Source: Bacillota bacterium
GTDB taxonomy: Bacteria; Bacillota; Clostridia; Lachnospirales; CAG-274
DNA: 64,000 bases
Direction of reading: 5' to 3'
Assembly (NCBI GenBank): GCA_017460805.1
Contig: JAFUAF010000013.1
Coordinates: 1-64,000, forward strand
Part shown: positions 26,718 to 34,415 of the stretch, piece by piece
Position numbering within the stretch: position 1 is the stretch's first letter
Layout of the letters: each line of letters starts with the position of its first letter
Notes under the pieces: model-generated
Told to the model about the DNA's origin: nothing
The model's database searches: none
Seen by the model: only the letters and a program-made list of their open reading frames with translations
Program-made: the position numbers and the translations under genes

Positions 26718-26948
26718 ATGAAATCTTTAAATATCAGCATTAACTCGATCGACAAGGTAAAATCATTCGTAAACATTATCAATACATTTGACGGCAATTT
26801 TGATCTTGTATCTGACAGATACGTTGTAGACGCTAAGTCTATTATGGGTATCTTCAGTCTTGATGTAAGCAATACCTTAAAGCTTGATATTCACGATGAG
26901 AGCGAGTATGATGCAGTTAAGGAAGCATTAAAAGACTTTATTGCTTAA
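26718..26948 (+). CDS. HPr-family protein lacking the phospho-histidine
   Basis: A 76-residue protein with the HPr fold pattern. The regulatory-serine region DAKSIMGIFSLDVS (Ser41) matches HPr around Ser46. The N-terminal segment where HPr has GLHARPA reads NSIDKVKSFVN, so the phosphoryl-carrier His15 is missing. It cannot act as a PTS carrier, and resembles Crh, the regulatory HPr homologue. It has its own consensus promoter and terminator and stands alone. A role in carbon signalling through Ser41 is inference. Confidence 0.8.
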   Translation: MKSLNISINSIDKVKSFVNIINTFDGNFDLVSDRYVVDAKSIMGIFSLDVSNTLKLDIHDESEYDAVKEALKDFIA

Positions 26949-26960
26949 TTAAAGCACAGG

Positions 26961-26991
26961 ATGACTGTCGGTTTCGGCAGTCATTTTTTTG
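26961..26991 (+). terminator. terminator of the HPr-like gene
   Basis: A 10-bp stem ATGACTGTCG/CGGCAGTCAT (one G-U pair) with a GTTT loop is followed by T7. Confidence 0.9.
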
Positions 26992-27001
26992 TAAAAAATT
27001 A

Positions 27002-27030
27002 TTGAAAATCATTTTCAAAAGTGTTAGAAT
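27002..27030 (+). promoter_or_regulatory. plsC promoter overlapped by a Fur-like palindrome
   Basis: TTGAAA (27002-27007), 17 bases, TAGAAT (27025-27030). The -35 is the left arm of a perfect 8-1-8 palindrome TTGAAAAT-C-ATTTTCAA (27002-27018), close to the 7-1-7 Fur-family site TGATAATNATTATCA. Binding there would block RNA polymerase. The regulator is inferred. Confidence 0.6.
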
Positions 27031-27077
27031 AGGGGTGTAACAGCTATATACAGGGGACATATAAAAGAGGGATAAAT

Positions 27078-27845
27078 ATGTTGGTAAGAAGTCTTGCATA
27101 CTATTTGAGCGAGGCACTTGACCTTGTTGCAATGATGTTCAAAGTGCCTAAGTGCAAAGAACTTTTAAAAAACGGCAGACAGAGGGAATATACCGATGCC
27201 GTTACAAAGATAGTGTCACAGTGGGGCAAAAGGCGTGTACTTATTTCGGGTGCAAAGCTGAATATAATAGGGCTTAACAATATACCCAAGGACCGCACGG
27301 TGCTGTTTGTTTCAAACCATCAGAGCGATTTTGATATACCCGTATTTCTGCACTGCATACCCGGCGATAAAGCTTTTGTAGCAAAAAAAGAGTTGGAGAA
27401 AGTGCCGCTTTTGGGCTATTGGATGAAAATGGACAGCTGTTTGTTTCTTGACAGAAAGGATATAAAGCAGTCTGTAGGCGTTATAATGCAGGCGGCGGAT
27501 AAACTGAAAGAGGGCATGAATATGGTCATCTTTCCCGAGGGTACGCGAAGCAAGGGCGGCCCTGTCAAGGAATTTAAGGCAGGAAGCTTCAAGCCTGCTA
27601 TAAAAGCGGGTGTTCCGATTGTGCCGGTTACCCTTGACGGCACGTATAAGGTCATAGAGGGCACTCCGAAATATATAATAACGCCCGCGGAGGTAAATGT
27701 CGTTATACATCCTCCCATTGAGACTGCGGGACTGAGCCGTGCGGAGATAAAAGAACTGCCCGAGCGCGTAAGACAGCAGATAATTGATGCTATGCAGACG
27801 AATGATAACACCGAAACTGAGTTTACACAGGCTTTTGGCTGTTAA
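27078..27845 (+). CDS. plsC: 1-acyl-sn-glycerol-3-phosphate acyltransferase
   Basis: PlsC adds the second acyl chain to lysophosphatidic acid in phospholipid synthesis at the inner membrane face. The 255 residues contain the acyltransferase motifs: NHQSDFD (the HX4D catalytic pair), KKELEKVPLLGYWM, FPEGTRSKGG and VPIVPVTLDGTY. A TTG or ATG start is not in doubt, as the ATG at 27078 follows GAGGG. The 3' end overlaps the convergent hydrolase gene by 23 bases. Its promoter carries a possible iron-regulator site. Confidence 0.93.
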   Translation: MLVRSLAYYLSEALDLVAMMFKVPKCKELLKNGRQREYTDAVTKIVSQWGKRRVLISGAKLNIIGLNNIPKDRTVLFVSNHQSDFDIPVFLHCIPGDKAFVAKKELEKVPLLGYWMKMDSCLFLDRKDIKQSVGVIMQAADKLKEGMNMVIFPEGTRSKGGPVKEFKAGSFKPAIKAGVPIVPVTLDGTYKVIEGTPKYIITPAEVNVVIHPPIETAGLSRAEIKELPERVRQQIIDAMQTNDNTETEFTQAFGC

Positions 27846-28794
27846 ACATATATTTTTGCGTAAAATCAAAAACTTTTTTCCAGTAAGCGTCTATATCCGT
27901 ATAAGCGCTTACACCATGCCCCGCGCCTTTGACTATAAGCAGGTCTTTGGGGCAGGAAGCGGCATTGTAAAGCTTGTATACATTTGAGGTGGGGACGATA
28001 TTGTCCGCGCCGCCGTGGATAAAAAGTGTCGGGGTGACAGAGCCTGCGGCACTTTTTTTAATGTCTGCATTTTTCAGCGAAAATCCCGTTTTTTTATGGT
28101 AAACCCTGTCAAGGTCGTTTATCAGAGGAAAGGTCGGTACATGAAAAATATTGCCGAGCTGGAATTTAAGGACAGAACGTGCATCGCTGAAAGAGCAGTC
28201 ACTTACAACGCAGTCTATATTTTTCGGTCTTGTGCCTGCCGCGGTAAGGACGGTCGCCGCACCCATTGAAATGCCGTAAAGCAGTATTTTTGCGTCGGCA
28301 TAAAGTGCTTTTATCTTATCGGCGATTATCAGTATATCCTTGTATTCATACTGCCCCATGCCGATATATCTGCCGTAGCTTCTGCCGTGACAGGGCAGAT
28401 CGGGGATAATGACATTAAAGCCGTTTTCATAAAATTTTTTTGCGCAGAAAAGCATGGAACGCCCCGTACAGCCGTAGCCGTGGGCGGCTATGACCCATTT
28501 TTGGCTTTTTATGGGCTGTTTTATCATGCGAAGATAAAGAGGGCGTTTTGACGAGCCGAGGATATACATTCTTTCGGGTCGAACTTTTTTGTACCATTTT
28601 TTTATTTTCGGAAATTCACCGCGTATATTCTCGTAAGCTTTCAATTCGGTCGTGATATTATTGCAGTTGAATAAAAAAGCCTTGCTGCCGCGGCAAAGAC
28701 TTAAATTGCAGATGTAGTCAAGCCCGTGCATATATTCACGGTGCACCATAAATGCCGCAGCCGCCGCTGCCGTTAATACAGTATATTTTTTCAT
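27823..28794 (-). CDS. alpha/beta hydrolase, membrane-anchored or secreted
   Basis: A 323-residue serine hydrolase. An Ala-rich hydrophobic N-terminus (residues 5-18) may anchor it to the membrane. The oxyanion-loop motif AAHGYGCTGRS is followed by the nucleophile elbow GISMGA, FIHGGADNIVP with the likely acid Asp, and GAGHGVSAY with the catalytic His. Length and layout match the YfkN/bem46-like clostridial hydrolases. Substrate unknown. Its last codons overlap convergent plsC. Confidence 0.88.
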   Translation of the reverse strand: MKKYTVLTAAAAAAFMVHREYMHGLDYICNLSLCRGSKAFLFNCNNITTELKAYENIRGEFPKIKKWYKKVRPERMYILGSSKRPLYLRMIKQPIKSQKWVIAAHGYGCTGRSMLFCAKKFYENGFNVIIPDLPCHGRSYGRYIGMGQYEYKDILIIADKIKALYADAKILLYGISMGAATVLTAAGTRPKNIDCVVSDCSFSDARSVLKFQLGNIFHVPTFPLINDLDRVYHKKTGFSLKNADIKKSAAGSVTPTLFIHGGADNIVPTSNVYKLYNAASCPKDLLIVKGAGHGVSAYTDIDAYWKKVFDFTQKYMFNSQKPV

Positions 28795-28932
28795 ATTCTC
28801 TCTCCTTGTGGTTTTATCTATATTTTTTCACATAAAAATATAAATATTCATCAGCACATTGCATAATGGCTGTAATTATTGGCGATATGTCGAAAAACAG
28901 CGATTTTTACTGTATTTTGCTTAAAAAAATAA

Positions 28933-28961
28933 TTGACATTTGTTGGAAATTATGTTATTTT
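28933..28961 (+). promoter_or_regulatory. promoter of the cold-shock gene
   Basis: TTGACA (28933-28938), 17 bases, TATTTT (28956-28961). The leader of about 60 bases is A/T-rich, as common for csp mRNAs whose translation depends on leader folding. Confidence 0.75.
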
Positions 28962-29027
28962 TAAAACATAGATATCACATATATTATTTGCGGTCTATGT
29001 ATTTTTTATTTTTAGGAGGATTTTCTG

Positions 29028-29228
29028 ATGAAACAAGGTACAGTAAAATGGTTTAATGCCGATAAGGGTTATGGCTTTATTTCCGTGGAGGGCGGCGATG
29101 ATGTATTCGTACATTTCTCTGCTATCAACTCCGAGGGTTATAAAACACTTGAAGAAGGTCAGAGCGTAGAATTTGAGCTTGTTGACGGACCTAAAGGTCC
29201 TATGGCTTCAAATGTAATTCGTTTATAA
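29028..29228 (+). CDS. cspA: cold-shock protein, CspA family
   Basis: A 66-residue single OB-fold protein that binds single-stranded RNA/DNA and melts mRNA structure. Both RNA-binding motifs are intact: KGYGFI (RNP1) and VFVHF (RNP2), with the VKWFN start. TAGGAGGA sits 9 bases before the ATG. It is a single-gene unit with its own promoter and terminator, consistent with high expression. Confidence 0.97.
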   Translation: MKQGTVKWFNADKGYGFISVEGGDDVFVHFSAINSEGYKTLEEGQSVEFELVDGPKGPMASNVIRL

Positions 29229-29240
29229 TTACATACACGC

Positions 29241-29269
29241 AAAAAGCTGCCCGTTTGGACAGCTTTTTT
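29241..29269. terminator. bidirectional terminator after cspA
   Basis: AAAAAGCTG and CAGCTTTTT with an inner CC/GG pair and GTTT loop; flanking A and T runs allow use by the convergent transporter gene as well. Confidence 0.88.
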
Positions 29270-29277
29270 ATTTCGTT

Positions 29278-30150
29278 TTATTGATTTGCTTTGTTGTAAA
29301 AAAACATAAAAGCGGATGCACCGATAACAATGATATAGCCTATAAAGCTGTAGATATCGGGTATCTGGTCAAAGAGGAAATAACCGAAGAGTGCCGCAAA
29401 GATTATCTGTGAATAATCAAAAATGGATATTTCTTTTGCAGGGGCGTTGGAGTATGCCGCCGTTACCGAAAACTGACCTCCCGCCGCGGCAATTCCCGCA
29501 CCAAGCAAAGTCAGTATCTGTGTACCTGTCATGGGTGCATAGTCAAAAATCAGCACGGGCAGGGTCACAGCGCAGGAAAATCCCGAAAATATCAGTACTA
29601 TCCAGCTTCCCGCTACGCCGCGCCCCGAAAGTATGCGTACAAAGGTATAGGCAAGCCCCGCACCAAGTCCGCCGCACAAACCGATAAGTGCAGGCATTGA
29701 ACGGCTGAAATCCATAGACGGCTTTATTATAAACAAACTGCCGACAAAGGCAAGTATAACGCAGACCGTCTGGAAAAGTTTGGGCTTTTCTTTGAGTATC
29801 AGATAAGAAAAGATTATCGTGAAAAACGGTGCCATTTTATTCAGCATTGAAGCATCGGAAATGCTTGCCATGTGGTCAACGGCGTAAAAATTGCCGAGAA
29901 TGCCAATAGTACCTGCCGCAGAGCGAACAAAAAGATAGGGGATGTCGCTTTTATGCGGGTGAGTTTTTTCGCCGCTTTTTATAAGTACGAATGCCGCAAT
30001 TATAAAGGCGATAAAGTTGCGGAAAAAGCTTTTCTGCGGTGTGGGCAGGTCGCCCGAAAGCCTTACAAAGCAGTTCATAAGCGCAAAGAAAAATGCGGCG
30101 CTTATAATGCAGAGTATGGCTTTTTTTCTGTTCTGCGGGCGGGAAGTCAT
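29278..30150 (-). CDS. EamA/DMT-family transporter
   Basis: A 290-residue polytopic protein with about ten membrane helices in two homologous EamA halves (first half with FFALMNCFVRL and FFRNFIAF, second from about residue 150). These carriers export metabolites or drugs; the substrate cannot be predicted. It follows larC with a 4-base overlap (ATGA), so the two are translationally coupled, although no functional link is evident. Confidence 0.88.
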   Translation of the reverse strand: MTSRPQNRKKAILCIISAAFFFALMNCFVRLSGDLPTPQKSFFRNFIAFIIAAFVLIKSGEKTHPHKSDIPYLFVRSAAGTIGILGNFYAVDHMASISDASMLNKMAPFFTIIFSYLILKEKPKLFQTVCVILAFVGSLFIIKPSMDFSRSMPALIGLCGGLGAGLAYTFVRILSGRGVAGSWIVLIFSGFSCAVTLPVLIFDYAPMTGTQILTLLGAGIAAAGGQFSVTAAYSNAPAKEISIFDYSQIIFAALFGYFLFDQIPDIYSFIGYIIVIGASAFMFFYNKANQ

Positions 30151-31388
30151 AGACCTGTCTCCCTTCGTATCTCGTCAAGTGAAAGCCCGCTTACCTCGGC
30201 GGCTTTTTTTATGTCCTCAAATTCGGCCTTTCTGCGGCTTACGCCGTAGCCCGATGCGGTTTTTACACCTATCTCGCCGTATTTTGTGGCGATCGTATCT
30301 TCACTTCGCTCAAGAATATACCGCTCGCATTTTTTCTCTCTTATTCCAAGGGTAGTGGTGTGTTTGAATATCGCTTTCACTATCCCGTCTTTTTTATCAT
30401 TTGTGCAAATACAGCTCAATAAAACGGCGGGACGGCCTTTTTTCATATAAATCGGTGTGGTGAACACATCTCTTGCACCTGCTTTGAAAAGCATTTCACA
30501 GGCAAAGGCAATATCTTCGCCCGTCATATCGTCTATATTGCAGTTAAGTTCGTATATCTCGTCCGTTTTGTCGGGTGTTTCGCCAAAAAATACTCTTAAA
30601 ATATTCGCAGTTGAAAAATGCTTTGTGCCTGCGCCGTAGCCCGATCTTTCAACCGTCATAAGCGGCATTTCGCTAAAATCCGAAACGAAATGCTTTAAAA
30701 GCGCAGCGCCCGTAGGTGTACAGCGCTCGCCCTCGTTTCCGCTGCCGTAATACGGTATGCCGTGCAGAAGCTGTTCCGCTGCGGGGGCGGGAACGGGCAG
30801 TATGCCGTGCGCGCATTTTACAAAACCTCCGCCGACATTTACGGGCGAAGCGATTATTTTATCGGGCGCAAGTTCGTCTATAAGCATACATACACCCACT
30901 ATATCGGCAACGGCATCCATTGTGCCGACTTCGTGAAAATGTATGTTGTCTATCTCTTTTCCGTGAACATGGGCTTCTGCCCGAGCAAGCAGGGTATAGA
31001 CAGAAACGGCGTTTTTCTTTACGTTTTCGTTTATATCAAGACTTTCGATAAGTTTTTTTATATCGGAAAGATGAGTGTGCGAATGGTGGTGTTCGTGCTC
31101 ATGTTCATGTTCATGTTCATGCCCGCGCTCATGCTCGTGGTTATGTTCATGTTCGTGATGATGTTCGTGCATATGCTCATCTTCTTCTTTATTGTTTACA
31201 AGTACATGAAGATGTGTGCCGACAATGCCGTTTTGCTCGGCTTTGCCGTATTTTAAAACAACATCGGGGATACCGATCGTGTTGAATTTTTCTATAAAAC
31301 CCGCAGGGTCGGGGTGTATTTCCGAAAGTGCGGACATAAGCATATCGCCCGCCGCACCTGCATTACATTCTATAAATAGTGTTCTCAT
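30147..31388 (-). CDS. larC: nickel-insertion protein LarC (pincer cofactor synthesis)
   Basis: LarC puts nickel into the pyridinium bis-thiocarboxylate cofactor of lactate racemase-type enzymes. The 413 residues start MRTLFIECNAGAAGDMLMSAL, the family signature. A His/Glu-rich insert (about 75-115, repeated HEH units) probably binds nickel. NIHFHEVGTMDAVADIVG, CTPTGAALL and CNIDDMTGEDI follow. In lactobacilli the gene is split and joined by frameshift; here it is one frame. AGGAG is 5 bases before ATG 31388. larA, larB and larE are not in this window, so its partners must lie elsewhere. Confidence 0.93.
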   Translation of the reverse strand: MRTLFIECNAGAAGDMLMSALSEIHPDPAGFIEKFNTIGIPDVVLKYGKAEQNGIVGTHLHVLVNNKEEDEHMHEHHHEHEHNHEHERGHEHEHEHEHEHHHSHTHLSDIKKLIESLDINENVKKNAVSVYTLLARAEAHVHGKEIDNIHFHEVGTMDAVADIVGVCMLIDELAPDKIIASPVNVGGGFVKCAHGILPVPAPAAEQLLHGIPYYGSGNEGERCTPTGAALLKHFVSDFSEMPLMTVERSGYGAGTKHFSTANILRVFFGETPDKTDEIYELNCNIDDMTGEDIAFACEMLFKAGARDVFTTPIYMKKGRPAVLLSCICTNDKKDGIVKAIFKHTTTLGIREKKCERYILERSEDTIATKYGEIGVKTASGYGVSRRKAEFEDIKKAAEVSGLSLDEIRRETGL

Positions 31389-31400
31389 AAGCTCTCCTGT

Positions 31401-31426
31401 AAAAAAAGACGGTCGCAATGACCGCC
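31401..31426 (-). terminator. terminator of the small membrane-protein pair
   Basis: On the minus strand GGCGGTC/GACCGTC (one G-U pair) with a 5-base loop is followed by T7. It separates the pair from larC. Confidence 0.8.
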
Positions 31427-31432
31427 TCTGGT

Positions 31433-31744
31433 TTAGTTTTTACTTGTTAAAGCAGCCTTTATCTTGCCGTTGGGGTCTTTTGCCAATACGATAACGAGCC
31501 ATATTATAAGACCGAATGCAACAACGCAGGAGCCTAAAAATGCATCATTTATCATATCTTCGGCAGCAGGTACAAAGTAGTCCGCGCCAAGCTCGATATA
31601 TTCTGCTATTGCATCGACAAGCCACATAAGTGATGCGCCCCAGTACATAAGTGCAAGTGTGCCTATCTTCATTTTATTGTTTGGAATCGTATACCAGCAT
31701 ATTGTTGAGATAACGGCAGCAAATGCAGTTATAAGCAGTGTCAT
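31433..31744 (-). CDS. small conserved membrane protein (pair member B)
   Basis: A 103-residue protein with about three membrane helices and a short basic tail (NGKIKAALTSKN). Start ATG 31744 is chosen because GAGGAG lies 8 bases before it, discarding an upstream in-frame stretch. It overlaps the preceding gene by 4 bases, so the two are surely co-translated. I have the impression that such pairs recur in clostridia but know no function for them. A two-component membrane complex is inference. Confidence 0.75.
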   Translation of the reverse strand: MTLLITAFAAVISTICWYTIPNNKMKIGTLALMYWGASLMWLVDAIAEYIELGADYFVPAAEDMINDAFLGSCVVAFGLIIWLVIVLAKDPNGKIKAALTSKN

Positions 31745-32115
31745 TTTGCAGCGCTCCTCTCGGTGTCGGGCTGTTTTTCGATAGAACGGGAAACAAGCAC
31801 CATGCCTGCCCATACGGCGGTAACAAGCACAGCCATGCCAACACCCGATGTTGCCATTTCGTTAAGCATTTCAACAAGATCCTCGGGATTGGCTGCGTTT
31901 GTTAAAAACGGGAAGAACGGTGTAACTTCGCCGTGCCAAACGTGTTCAAAGGCAAGCAGAGCACTGCCGCCCCAAAGCATATTGTTAAGCCAGTTAAGTC
32001 TTTTGATAAAAGGATTTGTGATCTCGGTCGCTGTTTTTTCGGCCTTATGATCGACAGCCTTTTTTACGGCTGTGGTAAAGATCGCCTCTGTTGTGGGTAC
32101 TATAAAACAAGCCAT
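31741..32115 (-). CDS. small conserved membrane protein (pair member A)
   Basis: A 124-residue protein. It begins MACFIVPTTEAIFTTAVKK and continues with NWLNNMLWGGSALLAFEHVWHGEV, a striking motif with two His and a Trp near a membrane helix, then PFFPFLTNA and a second helix (ATSGVGMAVLVTAVWAGMVLV). Conserved His and Glu in or near the membrane could bind a metal or heme, which is speculation. AAGGAGGA precedes the ATG. It leads the two-gene operon. Confidence 0.75.
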   Translation of the reverse strand: MACFIVPTTEAIFTTAVKKAVDHKAEKTATEITNPFIKRLNWLNNMLWGGSALLAFEHVWHGEVTPFFPFLTNAANPEDLVEMLNEMATSGVGMAVLVTAVWAGMVLVSRSIEKQPDTERSAAK

Positions 32116-32171
32116 AGTATAATTCCTCCTTCTTGATATGTATTAAAATAATTGTATCATAAAACAAATAA

Positions 32172-32897
32172 TTATTCAATATTTTTTTTGAATATATCGT
32201 TTATAACTTCGGATGCGATTATCAGTCCCGCAACAGACGGGGTAAAAGGTGTGCTGCCGGGGGTCTGTCTTCGGGATGAAGAGGGGTCTGTTTCCGCCGA
32301 TGGAAGCGGAGTGAGCGGCACTTCTTTTGAATAGACCACTTTAAGGCTTTCTATGCCGCGTACACGCAGTTCCTTTCGCATAACTTTTGCAAGAGGACAG
32401 ACGGAAGTGCTGTAAATATCGGCGACCTCGAAACGTGAGGGGTCGAGCTTGTTTCCCGCTCCCATTGCACTTATTATCGGTGTACCGCAGTTTTTTGCCT
32501 GCGTTATAAGGCCTATTTTGCCCGTTACGGTATCAATGGCATCGACAACATAGTCATACTGTGTAAAATCAAATTCATCCGCTGTTTCGGGCAGATAAAA
32601 GGTCTTGTATGTGTTTACGGTACAGTTTGGGTTTATATCGTGTATGCGCTGTTTGGCGGCATCGACTTTATACATCCCGATAGTGCTGTGCAGGGCGATT
32701 ATCTGGCGGTTCAGATTGCTTTCGACAACTTTGTCGCTGTCTATCAGATCAAGTGTGCCTATGCCGCAGCGTGCAAGTGCTTCTGCCGTGTATCCGCCGA
32801 CACCGCCTATGCCGAAAACGGCTACCCTCGATCTATTGAATATTTCCGTGGACTCTTTGCCGTATAAAAGCTCTGTCCTTGTAAATTGTTCTGACAT
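32172..32897 (-). CDS. tcdA: tRNA threonylcarbamoyladenosine dehydratase (TcdA/CsdL)
   Basis: TcdA cyclises t6A at position 37 of ANN-decoding tRNAs to ct6A using ATP. The 241-residue ThiF/E1-fold protein shows the nucleotide loop VFGIGGVGGYTAEALARCG, the Arg finger region ESNLNRQ, DAIDTVTGK and ISAMGAGNKLDPS. A segment rich in Ser and Pro (about 200-218) precedes the C-terminal helix. ThiF and MoeB are close relatives, but no thiamine or molybdenum gene is nearby and the GNKLDP motif favours TcdA. Confidence 0.88.
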   Translation of the reverse strand: MSEQFTRTELLYGKESTEIFNRSRVAVFGIGGVGGYTAEALARCGIGTLDLIDSDKVVESNLNRQIIALHSTIGMYKVDAAKQRIHDINPNCTVNTYKTFYLPETADEFDFTQYDYVVDAIDTVTGKIGLITQAKNCGTPIISAMGAGNKLDPSRFEVADIYSTSVCPLAKVMRKELRVRGIESLKVVYSKEVPLTPLPSAETDPSSSRRQTPGSTPFTPSVAGLIIASEVINDIFKKNIE

Positions 32898-32980
32898 ATT
32901 TATCTTCCTTTTCTTTAATATAATTATATGATATCAAAAAAAGTATAATTTTACAATAAAAATAATTTTATGCTTTATTT

Positions 32981-33009
32981 TTGATATGTTTTATGATAAA
33001 ATATAAAAT
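32981..33009 (+). promoter_or_regulatory. promoter of the Tim44-like gene group
   Basis: TTGATA (32981-32986), 17 bases, TAAAAT (33004-33009); AAGGGGG precedes the ATG at 33064. Confidence 0.65.
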
Positions 33010-33063
33010 AGAAATTATATATCCGAATTATATATTCTTTATGGATGTGAAGGGGGCAATATT

Positions 33064-34164
33064 ATGAGAAAACGCATATTGGTCATAATGCTTATTATAT
33101 TTTCAATGTTTTTTGCAACAAAAGCATTTGCTGACCTTGGCGATTTTAACGATTACAGCAGCGACAGCGGCTGGGACAGCAGCGATTGGGGCGGCAGTTC
33201 CGACAGTTGGGACTGGGATGACGATGATGACGACGATTACTATTATTATAACGGAAGCAGCGGCGGAGGCGGCAAAAGCAGCGGAAGTCCTGCCGATTTC
33301 TGGCTGGCGGTGATAGTTGTTGCGGTAATTATTATCATTTCCATGAGAAAGAACAAGGGCGGCGGTTCGTCTTCGGGCGGCAATGTTTCTTCGGCAGGAC
33401 CCGAGATAAAGGACAACACCAACGAAATAGTAAAAGAAATTATAAAGGTAGACCCCAATTTCAGTGAAACAAGGTTTATCAGCTGGGTAAAAGAAGTGTT
33501 TATCACTTTACAGACGGCATGGTCGGACAGAGAATTCGATAAAGTTCGCCCGTTTGAGAAAGAGGAACTTTTCAACCAGCATAAGACCCAGATAGAGGGT
33601 TATATCAAGAACAACCGTATAAATGTGATAGAGCGCATAAATATCAACAACGCTCACTTCTTTGAATACAAGCGCGACAACCAGTACGAATATCTGACGG
33701 TATTCTTAAAGGCGCGTATGGTGGATTATATCAAGGACGCAAACACCGAGCAGGTATTAAAGGGCGACCCGAACAGAGACTGCTATCCGCGTTATCTGCT
33801 TACCTTTATGAGAAAGAAAGGCGTTTTGACGGATGCGGCGGTAAGCAACAAGTCAACTACAAATTGTCCTAACTGCGGTGCGCCTACACAGATAACAAGT
33901 TCGGGTATGTGCGAATACTGCGGCAGCGTTATCACAACGGGCGATTATGACTGGGTACTTTCCGATATTCAGGGTGTTAAGCGCAATATGACCTACGGTT
34001 ACGGCGGTGTATTTATCAGCGAGACCGACAACTATGCACAGCAGTGTCAGGCAAAACGCGAGCAGGAACAGAATATGCACGTACACGAAGACGGCACTGT
34101 CCATTACGGCGATCATACGGAAAACGGTTCCGATGAGAATATCAATGATAATTTCAGAGATTAA
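33064..34164 (+). CDS. Tim44-like domain membrane protein with zinc ribbon
   Basis: A 366-residue protein. A signal peptide ends near AFA-D (residue 23). An Asp/Ser/Trp/Tyr-rich low-complexity segment (D7, Y4) follows, then one membrane helix (about 78-94). A cytosolic or outside Tim44-like domain (about 125-255) has the pattern DPNFSETRFISWVKEVF. Next is a Cys4 zinc ribbon (CPNCG...CEYCG, about 273-294). The tail is His- and Asp-rich. Bacterial Tim44-like proteins are linked to membrane transport, but this role is unproven. It leads a run with another zinc-ribbon protein and a YfhO-like protein. Confidence 0.75.
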   Translation: MRKRILVIMLIIFSMFFATKAFADLGDFNDYSSDSGWDSSDWGGSSDSWDWDDDDDDDYYYYNGSSGGGGKSSGSPADFWLAVIVVAVIIIISMRKNKGGGSSSGGNVSSAGPEIKDNTNEIVKEIIKVDPNFSETRFISWVKEVFITLQTAWSDREFDKVRPFEKEELFNQHKTQIEGYIKNNRINVIERININNAHFFEYKRDNQYEYLTVFLKARMVDYIKDANTEQVLKGDPNRDCYPRYLLTFMRKKGVLTDAAVSNKSTTNCPNCGAPTQITSSGMCEYCGSVITTGDYDWVLSDIQGVKRNMTYGYGGVFISETDNYAQQCQAKREQEQNMHVHEDGTVHYGDHTENGSDENINDNFRD

Positions 34165-34175
34165 AAGGTGATATT

Positions 34176-34409
34176 ATGTACTGTAAATACTGCGGTCAGC
34201 AGCTGGCAGAGGGCGCGGTCTTCTGCCACAGCTGCGGACGGAAATATGTTGAGAAAAAGAAAAAAGAACCCGACGAGAAAAAAGAATTTATTGACGTAAA
34301 GGCATATTGGCAAAATCTTGCGTTTTTTAAAAAAGTATGTTTTATTTTTACTTTTTTTGTGGCAGCGCTTTGGTCAGCTCTGTTTACCGTTAGTTTTTTT
34401 GTGGGATAA
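34176..34409 (+). CDS. small zinc-ribbon membrane protein
   Basis: A 77-residue protein: N-terminal Cys4 ribbon (MYCKYCGQQL...FCHSCGRKY), a Lys/Glu linker and one C-terminal membrane helix (about 53-75). The zinc-ribbon type is common in clostridial membrane proteins; its role is unknown. It lies 11 bases after the Tim44-like gene, which has a similar ribbon, and 6 bases before the YfhO-like gene, suggesting one transcript. Confidence 0.75.
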   Translation: MYCKYCGQQLAEGAVFCHSCGRKYVEKKKKEPDEKKEFIDVKAYWQNLAFFKKVCFIFTFFVAALWSALFTVSFFVG

Positions 34410-34415
34410 AATGAA

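Noticed and set aside
31080-31200. Short repeats CATGTTCATGTT as a mobile or tandem repeat
   Set aside because: These are the codons of the His/Glu-rich insert of LarC, in frame.
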